From Nemertoderma westbladi (lineage: Eukaryota > Xenacoelomorpha > Nemertodermatida > Nemertodermatidae), in the NCBI GenBank assembly GCA_032718475.1, contig JAUCBJ010006631.1, positions 1 through 64,000 on the forward strand: a stretch of DNA of 64,000 bases, read 5' to 3'. Of this stretch, positions 21,600-32,965 are shown piece by piece. The position numbers were made by a program, and so were the translations under genes. The first letter of the stretch is position 1. Each line of letters begins with the position of its first letter. The notes under the pieces were generated by a model. That model was not told the DNA's origin and did not search any database. It saw nothing but the letters and a program-made list of their open reading frames with translations.

Positions 21600-23001
21600 G
21601 GCCAGGCTACTTAGAACAGTAGGAGTGACTAATATGTGTTAGCAATATAACCGTTGTATTTATTGATTATGATTCAGTTGGTATCTGTAGAGTTGTGAGA
21701 CTGGAACGGTTTTTAACCGTCATCGTCATTTACCGTGCTATTATATCCTGATTGTGCTATTATTATTGTCTGACATTACGAACAACTGCTATTAGAACTC
21801 AGTTATTTAAACGGCCTTCGGCATTAGAACTCAGCCACCACACCAGCCGCAGCCTTTCAGCAGCCCACGGACCCAAAAGCGATCACATCCGGTTGGGATT
21901 CCCTCACCAACTAGTGAATCCCTTCACAGTTAAAAACCTCCGAGAAAGTTAAAAACCCATGTCAACACCCATCTAAACAAACGTGACGACACACCAACGC
22001 CACCAATAATGAGCAAAGAACAACAGCCCCAAGGTCCAGAGGGAGAAGTGAGCCCGCCGTGAACCCCGAGCGACAGAGACCAGACGATTCGGGAAGCAGC
22101 GATGAGGTGGTACCGGCCCGCCACACCGGATTCGCCAACGAGGGACGCTCCGGTCATTGAGGAGGAGAGTGGTCAAGTACGAGGAGGAGAGGGGAGCGAG
22201 TCGACGCGAGATCACAGCGGCGAACGAGGTACCGGAGTCGCCAGCCAACCAGTGGCCGAGGGCGGCGAGCGGTCCACCGGAACGGCAACGGTGGGGCTGA
22301 CGGTACGGCGCCAGACGAGGAGGGAAGGTCAAGTCCAAGAGGAAGACGTTGGGACGAGCGATCGCCAGCGACGAGGTTACAACGCCATGAGGAAGTTGAT
22401 GAAGGACGCTAAAACTGAAGGAAAGGTAGACCAGCCCAAGTTGTACCGGAGTTTGGCGAGTGCAACAAACATTTTCACTACCTAGTCCGATTTGGGCAGG
22501 GGGAACTATCAAGTGAGAGGGAGAGGGGGGTCTCCACAGAACTGTTCGAATTGTGGCGATCCGAGGTGGTGGCGGCTAGTGTAGTGTACGTACGTAGGGC
22601 CCTATCTAGTGGATGCGAGGGGGTTTAAGTTAGTGGGATGGGCGGACCCATACGACACCGAACCCGAGGTTAACCCCAAAGATTCGGTGTCATCGGTTAG
22701 TAGGAATGCTAGTAGGCACGACAAAACTAGTAGAACGAGCAAGCGATGGGAGTCCGTCGCAACCGAAAAGTCCGCTACATCCTCCGCGAAAGCAAGAAGG
22801 GTGTTAGAGATAGATCTGGCGTGTCAGCTAGACATGGTCGCAATAGACCAAAAGGAACTAGAGAGACAGCTGGATGAGGGGACTGCGTTACTAGAAAGGG
22901 AAAGGCAACTAGCGAGAGAGTGCAAAGAGAGGGCCGAGAAGGTGGCGAGAGATTATAGAGAGCGGGAGGCAAGGGAGGCAGAGTGGGCTAGGAGGAAATA
23001 A
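21600..23001 (+). pseudogene. LTR-retroelement remnant with gag-like coding pieces
   Basis: A leader/LTR-like region (about 21600-22000) is followed by an ATG at 22009 and broken reading frames at 22102-22485 and 22609-23001. The pieces encode an acidic/arginine-rich N-terminal part, a segment RRGYNAMRKLMKDAKTEGK, and a C-terminal charged coiled coil (QLARECKERAEKVARDYRER). The style resembles the gag of the BEL/Pao element at 49498-51888. It ends abruptly at the 30-bp minisatellite. No LTR pair was found. Confidence 0.45.
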
Positions 23002-23019
23002 ATGAGTAATGATAAATGA

Positions 23020-24452
23020 ATAAACCCTGTAGACGTTTATCTCACCTCTATAAACCCTGTAGACGTTTATCTCACCTCTATAAACCCTGTAGACGTTTAT
23101 CTCACCTCTATACACCCTGTAGACGTTTTTCTCACCTCTATAAACCCTGTAGACGTTTATCTCACCTCTATAAACCCTGTAGACGTTTATCTCACCTCTA
23201 TAAACCCTGTAGACGTTTATCTCACCTCTATACACCCTGTAGACGTTTATCTCACCTCTATAAACACTGTAGACGTTTATCTCACCTCTATAAACCCTGT
23301 AGACGTTTATCTCACCTCTATAAACCCTGTAGACGTTTATCTCACCTCTATAAACCCTGTAGACGTTTATCTCACCTCTATAAACCCTGTAGACGTTTAT
23401 CTCACCTCTATACACCCTGTAGACGTTTATCTCACCTCTATAAACACTGTAGACGTTTATCTCACCTCTATAAACCCTGTATACGTTTATCTCACCTCTA
23501 TACACCCTGTAGACGTTTATCTCACCTCTATAAACACTGTAGACGTTTATCTCACCTCTATAAACCCTGTAGACGTTTATCTCACCTCTATAAACCCTGT
23601 AGACGTTTATCTCACCTCTATAAACCCTGTAGACGTTTATCTCACCTCTATAAACCCTGTAGACGTTTATCTCACCTCTATAAAACCCTGTAGACATTTA
23701 TTTCACCTCTATAAACCCTGTATACGTTTATCTCACCTCTATACACCCTGTAGACGTTTATCTCACCTCTATAAACACTGTAGACGTTTATCTCACCTCT
23801 ATAAACCCTGTAGACGTTTATCTCACCTCTATAAACCCTGTAGACGTTTATCTCACCTCTATAAACACTGTAGACGTTTATCTCACCTCTATAAACCCTG
23901 TAGACGTTTTTCTCACCTCTATAAACCCTGTAGACGTTTATCTCACCTCTATAAACCCTGTAGACGTTTATCTCACCTCTATAAACCCTGTAGACGTTTA
24001 TCTCACCTCTATAAACCCTGTAGACGTTTATCTCACCTCTATAAACCCTGTAGACGTTTATCTCACCTCTATAAACCCTGTAGACGTTTATCTCACCTCT
24101 ATAAACACTGTAGACGTTTATCTCACCTCTATAAACCCTGTAGACGTTTTTCTCACCTCTATAAACCCTGTAGACGTTTATCTCACCTCTATAAACCCTG
24201 TAGACGTTTATCTCACCTCTATAAACCCTGTAGACGTTTATCTCACCTCTATAAACCCTGTAGACGTTTATCTCACCTCTATAAACCCTGTAGACGTTTA
24301 TCTCACCTCTATAAACCCTGTAGACGTTTATCTCACCTCTATAAACCCTGTAGACGTTTATCTCACCTCTATAAACCCTGTAGACGTTTATCTCACCTCT
24401 ATAAACCCTGTAGACGTTTATCTCACCTCTATAAACCCTGTAGACGTTTATC
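23020..24452. repeat. 30-bp minisatellite overlapping an exon donor, about 48 copies
   Basis: Unit tctcacctctataaaccctg plus tagacgttta. Because 30 is a multiple of three, both strands stay open (minus: decapeptide YRGEINVYRV), but these ORFs are repeat artefacts. On the minus strand each unit carries AGAG|GTGAGA, a good 5' splice site; the gene-proximal unit supplies the end and donor of exon 7. Confidence 0.95.
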
Positions 24453-24586
24453 GCCGATACAGAACCCCTCCCGTAGTTTTTGTCAACGTGATCTGGACAA
24501 TCATCTGATTCGCCGTATTGCCGGAAGGTGGCGCCATCGACAAACAAACATTGGTTTCCGTTGTACAGAGCAGCGTAATCCTTGAG
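24427..24586 (-). CDS. Mosaic gene exon 7 (WSC-like domain, 3' half)
   Basis: Acceptor tctatcag, donor GTGAGA within the first 30-bp unit, phase 0 in and 1 out. Encodes LKDYAALYNGNQCLFVDG, matching the G-x-C-x-C end of a WSC domain, then a tail ending INVYRVYRG taken from the repeat. Confidence 0.7.
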
Positions 24587-25055
24587 CTGATAGATATTAA
24601 AAGTTCATTGAATTTAATCTATTAAATATTATATTCATCGATAAATATATTTATTAATATGAAGCAACATTTAATTAATACTACCTATATGGTAAAATAA
24701 AGATTAGGAGACAGGATATTAGAAGACAGGAAACTGGTATGCGAAGGAAGGCATAAAGGGTCTAACGTGATAATGTATAGATTGTAGTGATGATATATAG
24801 TGTGAAATAAAATGAAAATAAATACAAAATGTACAAAGTTTCGGTGTTGGTGTAAAAAGTATCTAAATAAGTTTGAAAAAGGAGATTCTGCAAAATTATA
24901 TTATTTTTTTAATAATAATTATCGGTATGGCTATATTATATATATATATTATTTTTTTAATAAGTTTATTGGGTAATGGTGTTTCAAAGAAATTTAGTGA
25001 CAGACTCTGTGCCTAAGTAACTAACTTCGTTGCTATTTAGAATATAATAACTAAC

Positions 25056-25208
25056 TCTGTTCCTCGCCAGCTGGAAACAATCCTCCAAAACATCCTTATC
25101 CTCTGGGGTCGGAGTGAACTGTCCTACTATTGGTTGCGGAGTCCAGGATGGGACGTAGTTATAGCAACCGAGGTATTCTAATTCCGGCAGGAAACAACCG
25201 GGGGCCAA
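25056..25208 (-). CDS. Mosaic gene exon 6 (WSC-like domain, 5' half)
   Basis: Acceptor gtgattacag, donor GTTAGT, phases 0-0. Encodes LEYLGCYNYVP, the typical Y-L-G-C-Y start of a WSC carbohydrate-binding domain, and EDCFQLARNR. Confidence 0.75.
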
Positions 25209-25315
25209 CTGTAATCACAAGAACTAGAATAGTTAATAATTAAATAATAAAAATGAATAGCTTACGGCTTACTTACAGTAGGTACTAAATAGAATTAAAT
25301 AAAAGTCGATGGGAA

Positions 25316-26235
25316 CTGGTGAGATAGATTCTGTCCGGGTGCATGTCTGGTGAGATAGATTCTGTCCAGGTGCATGTCTGGTGAGATAGATTCTGTCCAG
25401 GTGCATGTCTGGTGAGATAGATTCTGTCCAGGTGCATGTCTGGTGAGATAGATTCTGTCCAGGTGCATGTCTGGTGAGATAGATTCTGTCCAGGTGCATG
25501 TCTGGTGAGATAGATTCTGTCCAGGTGCATGTCTGGTGAGATAGATTCTGTCCAGGTCCATGTCTGGTGAGATAGATTCTGTCCAGGTGCATGTCTGGTG
25601 AGATAGATTCTGTCCAGGTACATGTCTGGTGAGATAGATTCTGTCCAGGTGCATGTCTGGTGAGATAGATTCTGTCCAGGTGCATGTCTGGTGAGATAGG
25701 TTCTGCCCAGGTGCATGTCTGGTGAGATAGATTCTGTCCAGGTGCATGTCTGGTGAGATAGATTCTGTCCAGGTACATGTCTGGTGAGATAGATTCTGTC
25801 CAGGTGCATGTCTGGTGAGATAGATTCTGTCCAGGTGCATGTCTGGTGAGATAGGTTCTGCCCAGGTGCATGTCTGGTGAGATAGATTCTGTCCAGGTGC
25901 ATGTCTGGTGAGATAGATTCTGTCCAGGTACATGTCTGGTGAGATAGATTCTGCCCAGGTGCATGTCTGGTGAGATAGATTCTGTCCAGGTGCATGTCTG
26001 GTGAGATAGATTCTGTCCAGGTGCATGTCTGGTGAGATAGATTCTGTCCAGGTGCATGTCTGGTGAGATAGATTCTGTCCAGGTGCATGTCTGGTGAGAT
26101 AGATTCTGCCCAGGGGCATGTCTGGTGAGATAGATTCTGTCCAGGTGCATGTCTGGTGAGATAGATTCTGTCTAGGTGTATGTCTGGTGAGATAGGTTCG
26201 GATTGTCCATATATGTGTATGTCTGGTGAGATATG
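25316..26235. repeat. 31-bp minisatellite, about 29 copies
   Basis: Unit tggtgagatagattctgtcc plus aggtgcatgtc. Units decay at the right end. The 31-bp period shifts the frame each unit, which explains three overlapping minus ORFs of about 270-290 codons that are not genes. It lies in the intron between exons 5 and 6. Confidence 0.95.
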
Positions 26236-26491
26236 TTAGAATTTAGAAACACTATAAATCTTAACGAAAAATCATGTTGGTTAGGGTTGGGGTTTGAAAA
26301 ATATAAAGGAATATTATGAAATAGTAAGGGAAGAAACCAGCCTAATCTAGCAAAAACATATACTTGTTATATATCAAAAAGGAGATATATACCCGTTGAA
26401 CCTCCGTTAATAATATATATATTCATATAGTTTTTTATCAGACCAAATAGGAGGCGTTATTGCCAACCGTAAACTACATTCCGACACTTAC

Positions 26492-27033
26492 AGGACTGAT
26501 AGAAGACAATGTCGGACCGTAAACATCGACTCGACACAAATTCAGTTCCGGATTATCCTGAACGATAATCACATTGAGCCCGAACTTGGGTTTCCCACAA
26601 CGAACCACCTCGTAACTCCTGGCAACCGATTCTAGAACGCGAATCTCCCCGCACTTATTGCATTCCTCCACGGAGTCAACGTAAACTCGGATCCCGACCA
26701 GGGAATTCTTACATTTGGCCCCGCAGTTCTCCACCGTCGGGTAGATATAAACCTCGCGTACCAACGCGGTGGCCTCCAGGGTCAGCTGCACCATCTTGGG
26801 GTTGACGCCCCGGTACAGATTGCAGCTGGAGTCTGTGTACGCCACGGTGCGGGCGGACATAACCGACTCGTTAACCACGTCGCTCGGTTGCCAGGCGGTC
26901 CCATCGTACTGCTTAGCAACGCCCGTCGCTATCAGGTTTTTGTACTGCGGTATCCGCGGTGTGTAGACGAATAGTTCTCTGAAGGACAGCGGAAAGAATT
27001 CTAGAATATCCATTCGTAAAGAAACAATCCGAC
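26492..27033 (-). CDS. Mosaic gene exon 5 (end of F5/8C domain 1 and F5/8C domain 2)
   Basis: Acceptor ctgtatttcag, donor GTAAGT, phase 1 in and 0 out. The start (RIVSLRMDILEFFPLSFREL) is the C-terminal strand of the first F5/8C domain. A second domain runs from KNLIATGVAKQYDGTAW to LNLCRVDVYGP. Cysteine pairs (C-x3-C, C-x2-C) lie inside it. Such domains bind glycans or phospholipids. Confidence 0.72.
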
Positions 27034-27048
27034 CTGAAATACAGTTTA

Positions 27049-27352
27049 ATCGTCTTTGAATGGGATAATCTTTTAGGCTCGTTAAGCCAAGGAATGCCTG
27101 CTCACCACCATGGGTGATCTTCCACAGATCACCCATGGTGGTGAACAGGCATGAAAAAAAACTGTGTTTCTTGCAACTCTGTTGTTCCCATTTATAGACC
27201 GCACTGAAGGATGAAAGCCAGGATTGGGTTAGGCTGCAGCATTTAAAGCACTGTGCCCAAACAGTACTGCCCCACCTAGGGATCGAACCCGGGCTCCCTA
27301 ATCGGAAGCACAGTAATGTCACCACTAGACCAAGCTGCTGCTTGATCGTCTT
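27049..27352 (-). mobile_element. tRNA-derived SINE with internal 27-bp hairpin
   Basis: A head with pol III boxes (TGGTCTAGTGG; GGTTCGATCC) at about 27345-27265, body, a run of T, then a near-perfect inverted repeat (27094-27120 and 27126-27152, 5-nt loop, one mismatch). Flanked by the 8-mer atcgtctt at 27049-27056 and 27345-27352, a likely target duplication. It sits just upstream of the exon 5 acceptor. Confidence 0.7.
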
Positions 27353-27627
27353 AACCGTCTTTACCGTCAATCGAAATTGTTGCTTCACGCAGAATTTATG
27401 AGATTTTTATAAATTGTACAGAGCAGCTTACGAAAATAATAATGAATAATATATGTAATATGGATTTATATACAGACTGACACTGACAGCTTCGTTGAAA
27501 AATAGTGAACTGGTGGCCAAATAACTGCAATAATTACCGGTACTTTACTTTACTATAACCGTATATAATGGGAAAAGGAAATGGAAGTAAATGTTTTTGT
27601 AGCCAATATTATTTATTTTGGACGAAC

Positions 27628-27811
27628 CTCGCAGAGCCGGGGCGCAAATAATTCCGGTAAGGACGTCGTCTTGTACCCCCTTCAGAGGATCGCCGCAATT
27701 CCGTTCCATCCCGTCGGCCTCGGTTACTATGGCGACGACTCCCTCTAGATGAGCGCCGACTACTGATTGGATAGCGACGGCTATTATGACGTAATCCTGG
27801 AGCAAATCCAC
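27628..27811 (-). CDS. Mosaic gene exon 4 (F5/8C domain 1, middle)
   Basis: Acceptor caatattag; donor GTTCGT is weak but phase-consistent (0 in, 1 out). Encodes VDLLQDYVIIAVAIQ, the core V-D-L strand of F5/8C domains, ending CAPALRG. Confidence 0.7.
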
Positions 27812-28058
27812 CTAATATTGTAATAGTGGGACTATATAGAGAGAAATAGTAAAATAAAAAAGTTAGAGATAGAAATAAAATAGTTGGTAGACGACAGGAG
27901 TGAGTCATAGTTCAATATGAGTCATAGAAATCAGAATAATGTTTACTATGAAAAAAGTATAAAAATTGTATGTTGTAACTACAATATACTGAAATAGTTT
28001 CAAACAAAGACAACGTTACTAAGACATTCGCGAGTGACGTCATCCCATGTTTACCCAC

Positions 28059-28402
28059 CTTAAACACATGAGGCGGATACTCTGACGTCATCACCATAGA
28101 CCAGCTGTCTACCAGTACGCCGTCGACTCCGTACTCGGGTCTGTAACCCTCGTGAATCGTCGAGACCTCCGCGGGTTTCCGTAACGCGACGTTCATTAAC
28201 GGCAACGGGAACTCCCCGGGGGTCAGCCGCCCCCCCTGGGCCGCCGTTAGCGAACTCGCCAACGCGTAGCGCCACACCCGGTACGAGCAGACACCCACGC
28301 TGGTGTCCGAGGTCACTCGGGTCTCCTCCAGGACTACCGCGTTGCCCCATTGGTTGCCGCAGTCCGCGGAGTACAGGGACCGGAACTCGTCTCCGTTCGC
28401 AC
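28059..28402 (-). CDS. Mosaic gene exon 3 (linker and start of F5/8C domain 1)
   Basis: Acceptor ttaacag, donor GTGGGT, phase 1 in and 0 out. An unrecognised part (SLYSADCGNQWGNA, CSYRVWRYAL) is followed by NVALRKPAEVSTIHEGY and YGVDGV, the canonical beginning of an F5/8C/fucolectin-type domain. Confidence 0.75.
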
Positions 28403-28669
28403 CTGTTAATAGTAAATGACGTCATAGTATACCGTAAAATTTGTTGGTTTCAATGACGTCATGCAGGTCATAGCCGTAATTGGGAATATTCCGGAAAAAC
28501 TTTATAGAAGCCAAAATTACATAGAAGATAAATTACCTAAGACGAATAACATAACTATTGAGTGTATTTATTGGCTATCTTTATTTATTGTAAAAGTAAA
28601 TTATTTAGTGTAAAAAAAAATCAAGAAAAATTCTGTCTGACAGTTTGTTGTTTATTCACAAAACAAATT

Positions 28670-28795
28670 AATTGTATTTTGTAATCCAAGCACTTTGTCC
28701 TAACAGTGCTGCTCCATCTAGGGATCGAACCTGGGCCTCATGATTGGGTGGGAATCCATTAATATGTACCCTAGACCATAATAAGTTATAGTAGA
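28670..28795 (-). repeat. Second copy of the tRNA-derived SINE family
   Basis: Contains TGGTCTAG, the B box GGTTCGATCC, and the family signature ATCCCTAGATGGAGCAGCAC then ACAAAGTGCTT, shared with the SINE at 27049-27352. The hairpin module is absent. Confidence 0.6.
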
Positions 28796-28822
28796 AGATT
28801 AATGAAACACTAGGTAACTCAC

Positions 28823-29158
28823 CATCAATGTAACCTCCCTCATCCAATACGAACATTAACGTCCCACACTCAACCCGCTCCTGTTGCCTCAGTAACTCCT
28901 TGGTCATAGAATCTCGAATGTTATCGGGAACGGTAACCAAACTAACTTTCATTCTGTTGGTGTTGGAGACGGTCTTGGCCTTCTTTACGCTGGTGTCCAG
29001 CAGTGCGGCGGCCCATTCCTCGTCGGTTAGACCCGGACCACGTTTCTTTATCTCTTTAACGTCGAGGGTAACCGTGGAAACGGAAACAGTCTCTCCGAGG
29101 GAGATGTAAATAATAGCCTCGTCTAAGTCGGTAAAGTCACTGTCAGCCGGTTCGCATT
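28823..29158 (-). CDS. Mosaic gene exon 2 (unrecognised domain)
   Basis: Acceptor gtttatag, donor GTGAGT, phases 1-1, 112 codons open throughout. Encodes CEPADSDFTDLDEAIIYISL, VKEIKKRGPGLTDEEW and RQQERVECGTLMFVLDEGG. I do not recognise the domain. Confidence 0.7.
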
Positions 29159-29423
29159 CTATAAACGCAACGATTTAGTTTAAACTAACCAATGTGGTAA
29201 CTTAAAGGTGATTATTTCAATCGCTAATAATAAAAAATAATTCTACACCAGGAATTTTTTATATTGGATAAAACTTTTCGTCAACAATTTATGGATTATT
29301 GGTTTTATATATTTCCTTTATCGTTTGACTGGACCACTCAACCTCAAGGATGACCCGAACATAATATCATGACAACTACAATTACAAATTATACTAAATA
29401 CAATGGGGCTGTAACCTACTTAC

Positions 29424-29532
29424 CACTTCCATAAGAATGGGTTTTAAGCACTTCACGAGTTCGGCCATGGGTGTAGAAAACTTTGTCAGAAATAATCTTG
29501 TACATTTTCCGTGTTTCGCTGCCACATTGGAC
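29424..29532 (-). CDS. Mosaic gene exon 1 of the traced model (internal in reality)
   Basis: Acceptor cttttcag, donor GTAAGT, phase 0 in and 1 out. Encodes VQCGSETRKMYKIISDKVF onward. It has an acceptor, so at least one further upstream exon must exist. Confidence 0.65.
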
Positions 29533-29809
29533 CTGAAAAGAGTCGAAAACCTTTTAAATAATCGACGTCCTTCAATATTAACTAATAGAAACCAACGGAA
29601 TACAGAGTAACATTTTCGGTCTTAGTATTTATAGGAAATATTGTAATACAACATAAAACAGATAATAAATATTAGTTAAGCTATAATAATGAGTTTCTAT
29701 TAGTAAAACAATGTGAAACTTTATATTACAACCGCTATTATCTCAATTTTATATAATTTTTTATGCTTGTATGACCTAAAACTGAAAGAACTATGTTTCT
29801 GTTTATTCC

Positions 29810-30832
29810 AGAATGTTACACGTTCTAACCCTACCTTCATGTGGTTATTATGACTCAGAATGTTACACGTTCTAACCCACCTTCATGTGGTTATTATGAC
29901 TCAGAATGTTACACGTTCTAACCTACCTTCATGTGGTTATTATGACTCAGAATGTTACACGTTCTAACCCACCTTCATGTGGTTATTATGACTCAGAATG
30001 TTACACGTTCTAACCCACCTTCATGTGGTTATTATGACTCAGAATGTTACACGTTCTAACCCACCTTCATGTGGTTATTATGACTCAGAATGTTACACGT
30101 TCTAACCCACCTTCATGTGGTTATTATGACTCAGAATGTTACACGTTCTAACCCACCTTCATGTGGTTATTATGACTCAGAATGTTACACGTTCTAACCC
30201 ACCTTCATGTGGTTATTATGACTCAGAATGTTACACGTTCTAACCTACCTTCATGTGGTTATTATGACTCAGAATGTTACACGTTCTAACCCACCTTCAT
30301 GTGGTTATTATGACTCAGAATGTTACACGTTCTAACCTACCTTCATGTGGTTATTATGACTCAGAATGTTACACGTTCTAACCCACCTTCATGTGGTTAT
30401 TATGACTCAGAATGTTACACGTTCTAACCCACCTTTATGTGGTTATTATGACTCAGAATGTTACACGTTCTAACCCACCTTCATGTGGTTATTATGACTC
30501 AGAATGTTACACGTTCTAACCTACCTTCATGTGGTTATTATGACTCAGAATGTTACACGTTCTAACCTACCTTCATGTGGTTATTATGACTCAGAATGTT
30601 ACACGTTCTAACCCACCTTCATGTGGTTATTATGACTCAGAATGTTACACGTTCTAACCTACCTTCATGTGGTTATTATGACTCAGAATGTTACACGTTC
30701 TAACCTACCTTCATGTGGTTATTATGACTCAGAATGTTACACGTTCTAACCCACCTTCATGTGGTTATTATGACTCAGAATGTTACACGTTCTAACCTAC
30801 CTTCATGTGGTTATTATGACTCAGAATGTTAC
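29810..30832. repeat. 46-bp minisatellite, about 22 copies
   Basis: Unit agaatgttacacgttctaac plus 26 bases; the main variant is ccca/ccta. It lies upstream of the most 5' traced exon, hence probably in another intron of the same gene. Confidence 0.95.
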
Positions 30833-31107
30833 AACCTCCAGCTAATGCGGTTTGTTGTGGTGAAGAAACTTCACTTAGCTGATTAATCCTCAAACATCTA
30901 TATTTCTTCAGCCTAAAAAAGGTAATAATTATCTTGTCAATGTTGCCCGATTGTTTTAAATCACATATGTTTAATATCAGCCAAAACCACTAAAACCCAT
31001 ATAGCCGTTTAAAGTTTTATTCGGTTATTTTGATGTTTGACGACTTATTTCCAATGCGGTCCCCCTAGAACTATACTCCCCAGAGGGAATTGGTACTCAT
31101 TTAGCTC

Positions 31108-31187
31108 ACGTTGCGGGAATCGAACCCACTATCACTGAATCCAAAGATTCGAAATTCAAGGAGAAAGGATTTAACCACTGCCTCCAG
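31108..31187 (-). repeat. tRNA-like sequence (SINE head or tRNA pseudogene)
   Basis: The minus strand has GCAGTGGTTAAATCC (A-box-like) and GGTTCGATTCCCGC (B box) with a long variable region as in Ser/Leu tRNAs. The arms do not form a complete cloverleaf. Confidence 0.55.
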
Positions 31188-31740
31188 GTTTCCTCTAACC
31201 AGTAGTAGTAGTCCTTAAACTGTAGCATTGATCCCTTGCATTGTATTAATTGTGGGGCGAGCCACGTAAGTCCAGGATGAGCCTTGGCATAGGTGTATAA
31301 TTAGTGGACCCGTCCGTCGTTATCGTCGTTGTTGAACGGTAATAAGTCGGTCAATCTTAGATGAAATGGAACCAAACTTGGTACACATATAGCCTATCAA
31401 AAGTTTAGAAATTCGTGGAACAGAGAAACAGAATTGTGTAGTTCATCTGTCTGCCGCTAGGAGGCGAATTGACACAAACGTAAAAGTAGCTGTAATTATA
31501 GAGTATCCATACCATCAGACTCATCTGAGATTTGGTAGGAGTAACCTACGGGCATTGCTGAATATAGAAATTCTGCCCACAGACAGACTTTTACAGTTCC
31601 TCTGTCTGCCGCTAGGATATGAACGACTAGGTCCACCTAATTGTACCTCTACACAAAGTCTCATCTGGACTTACGTGCTGCGCGAAGTCCCCACGTACGT
31701 TTTTTTACTGTATTATACAAAGTTCAGGCGTTTCAGTCAG
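31188..31740. other. Non-coding stretch with a dispersed GTGGGGCGAGCCA motif
   Basis: The motif at about 31251 shares about 40 bp of similarity with the one near 1871. I see nothing else I can name. Confidence 0.45.
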
Positions 31741-31744
31741 TCCA

Positions 31745-32635
31745 GTCAAGTAGCATAAAGGATGTCCTATGGGGAGTCCTTCAGTCAGGGTCACACACTT
31801 GCACCATTCTTGTAAATAATTGTGGTTGATTCTGATTATGTTCTACGAATGACCTTAGACCATCGTCATGGAGATGCGGTAACGCCCCTTACTGGCCCAA
31901 GAAGTCGTGGATATCCAGCCAAATAAATACCTCACTGATCTAGACGTGGCTGATTTATTGAAAGTTTTAATTACCATAAATTTAAAATAACAACGGATAA
32001 ATACTAGTTATAGGATTAAAAAAAGAGTTTAAATGAGAGTTTATGGGAGTTTAAAAATTAAGGCAATGGTATAGCTTCTTGAGGCAAAGCATCGCTTTAT
32101 AGAAGGTCCCTCCCTATAAGTGAAGTAAACACCTATAATTAGATTAAAAAAATTCATGTTAAAATTATAATCTATAAGTATTTGTCAGGTTAAAAATTGT
32201 CGGCATTCATTTTCAGTTCGGCCTTCAAAGAGGAAGTTTTTCAGATTGTGTTTCATATGACTGAATTAACAACGTTGCCGGGCAGGCTGTTCCATTTGAC
32301 TTAGGAGTACTCTCAGAATCACTAGAAGAGGGGGCCGTACGGCTCATCTACTCAATAGAACAGGCTGCTTCTAGTGTTGGTCTTTTTGTTATCTCCAAGA
32401 AGACCAACATTTTGACAGTTAACTATGAAAGTCCCCTGCAACCCTCTGACCGGATGAGCATAAGCGCATAAGCATCTTGAGGACGTGGATGACTTCAGAC
32501 ACTTGGGATCACGGTTCCGGAAATCAGGTGAGGACCTTCGGATACGTAGAGGGGAAGGCATGGGCAGCCTTGAATAGGCTTTCCAGGATTTGGAAAACAG
32601 AATCTCAAGGTTAGATTATTTAGAGCAGCAGCAGA
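31745..32635 (+). pseudogene. Decayed copy of the second LINE family, itself interrupted
   Basis: 31745-31952 and 32300-32635 match the reverse transcriptase region of the LINEs at 2763-5628 and 52217-54001 (for example cacttgcaccattcttgt, cagaatcactagaag, ggaccttcggatacgta) but with many substitutions and indels. About 345 bp of unrelated AT-rich sequence splits it between the bases for gctgat and gacttagg. Confidence 0.8.
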
Positions 32636-32965
32636 TTTTCGTCGGGTCTACGTTTTTAAATCCCTAAACGATTCTTTTTGGGTTCGACCAGGGGTCCACC
32701 CACACACTAACAGTTTAATTATAACAGTTCGCTGATGGCTCGCAGTTTTAACTCGTCCCTCAGGGAAATATAATTTATATAAAATTTCAATAAGGTAGAT
32801 ATATGGTGTCTACTCCCTATGGCAGAGCACTACATCATAGCATTAGGGAAAAGGATTTTATTCAAATTTCAATTTGATAGAAGAATAACTTCTACACCAT
32901 GTATGGCTCCATATAATACCCATAACGCAAAATATAAATCTATAGCAGTATTCATAAAAAGGTAC

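Larger units (their letters stand above)
12829..29532 (-). other. Gene model: secreted F5/8C-WSC-cysteine-rich mosaic protein (16 exons)
   Basis: Reconstructed by eye from acceptor/donor pairs. Exons in transcript order: 29424-29532, 28823-29158, 28059-28402, 27628-27811, 26492-27033, 25056-25208, 24427-24586, 19751-19880, 18700-18839, 18309-18450, 17876-18012, 15350-15601, 14688-14827, 13985-14327, 13180-13323, 12829-12971. Every junction phase matches, and the lengths sum to 3,399 bp, an exact multiple of three ending in TAG. Domain order: unrecognised N-terminal part, two galactose-binding F5/8C domains, a WSC-like carbohydrate-binding domain, then about ten modules of the pattern C-x3-C-x(4-6)-P-x-C-x-C-x(n)-C-x-C-x2-G-Y. 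This suggests a secreted or surface lectin-like protein. The 5' end is not found, and no membrane segment is seen. Donors of the form GTTAGT/GTTAGC recur. Confidence 0.75.

Noticed and set aside
23016-24547. Long ORFs on both strands (repeating INVYRVYRGE and PCRRLSHLYK)
   Set aside because: They arise from the 30-bp period of a minisatellite; only the first 160 bp on the minus side form a plausible exon.
25269-26150. Three overlapping minus ORFs of 267-293 codons
   Set aside because: The same 31-bp repeat read in three frames; no independent coding signal.
29810-30832. Possible CRISPR-like array
   Set aside because: Units are directly abutting without unique spacers in a eukaryotic intron; an ordinary minisatellite.
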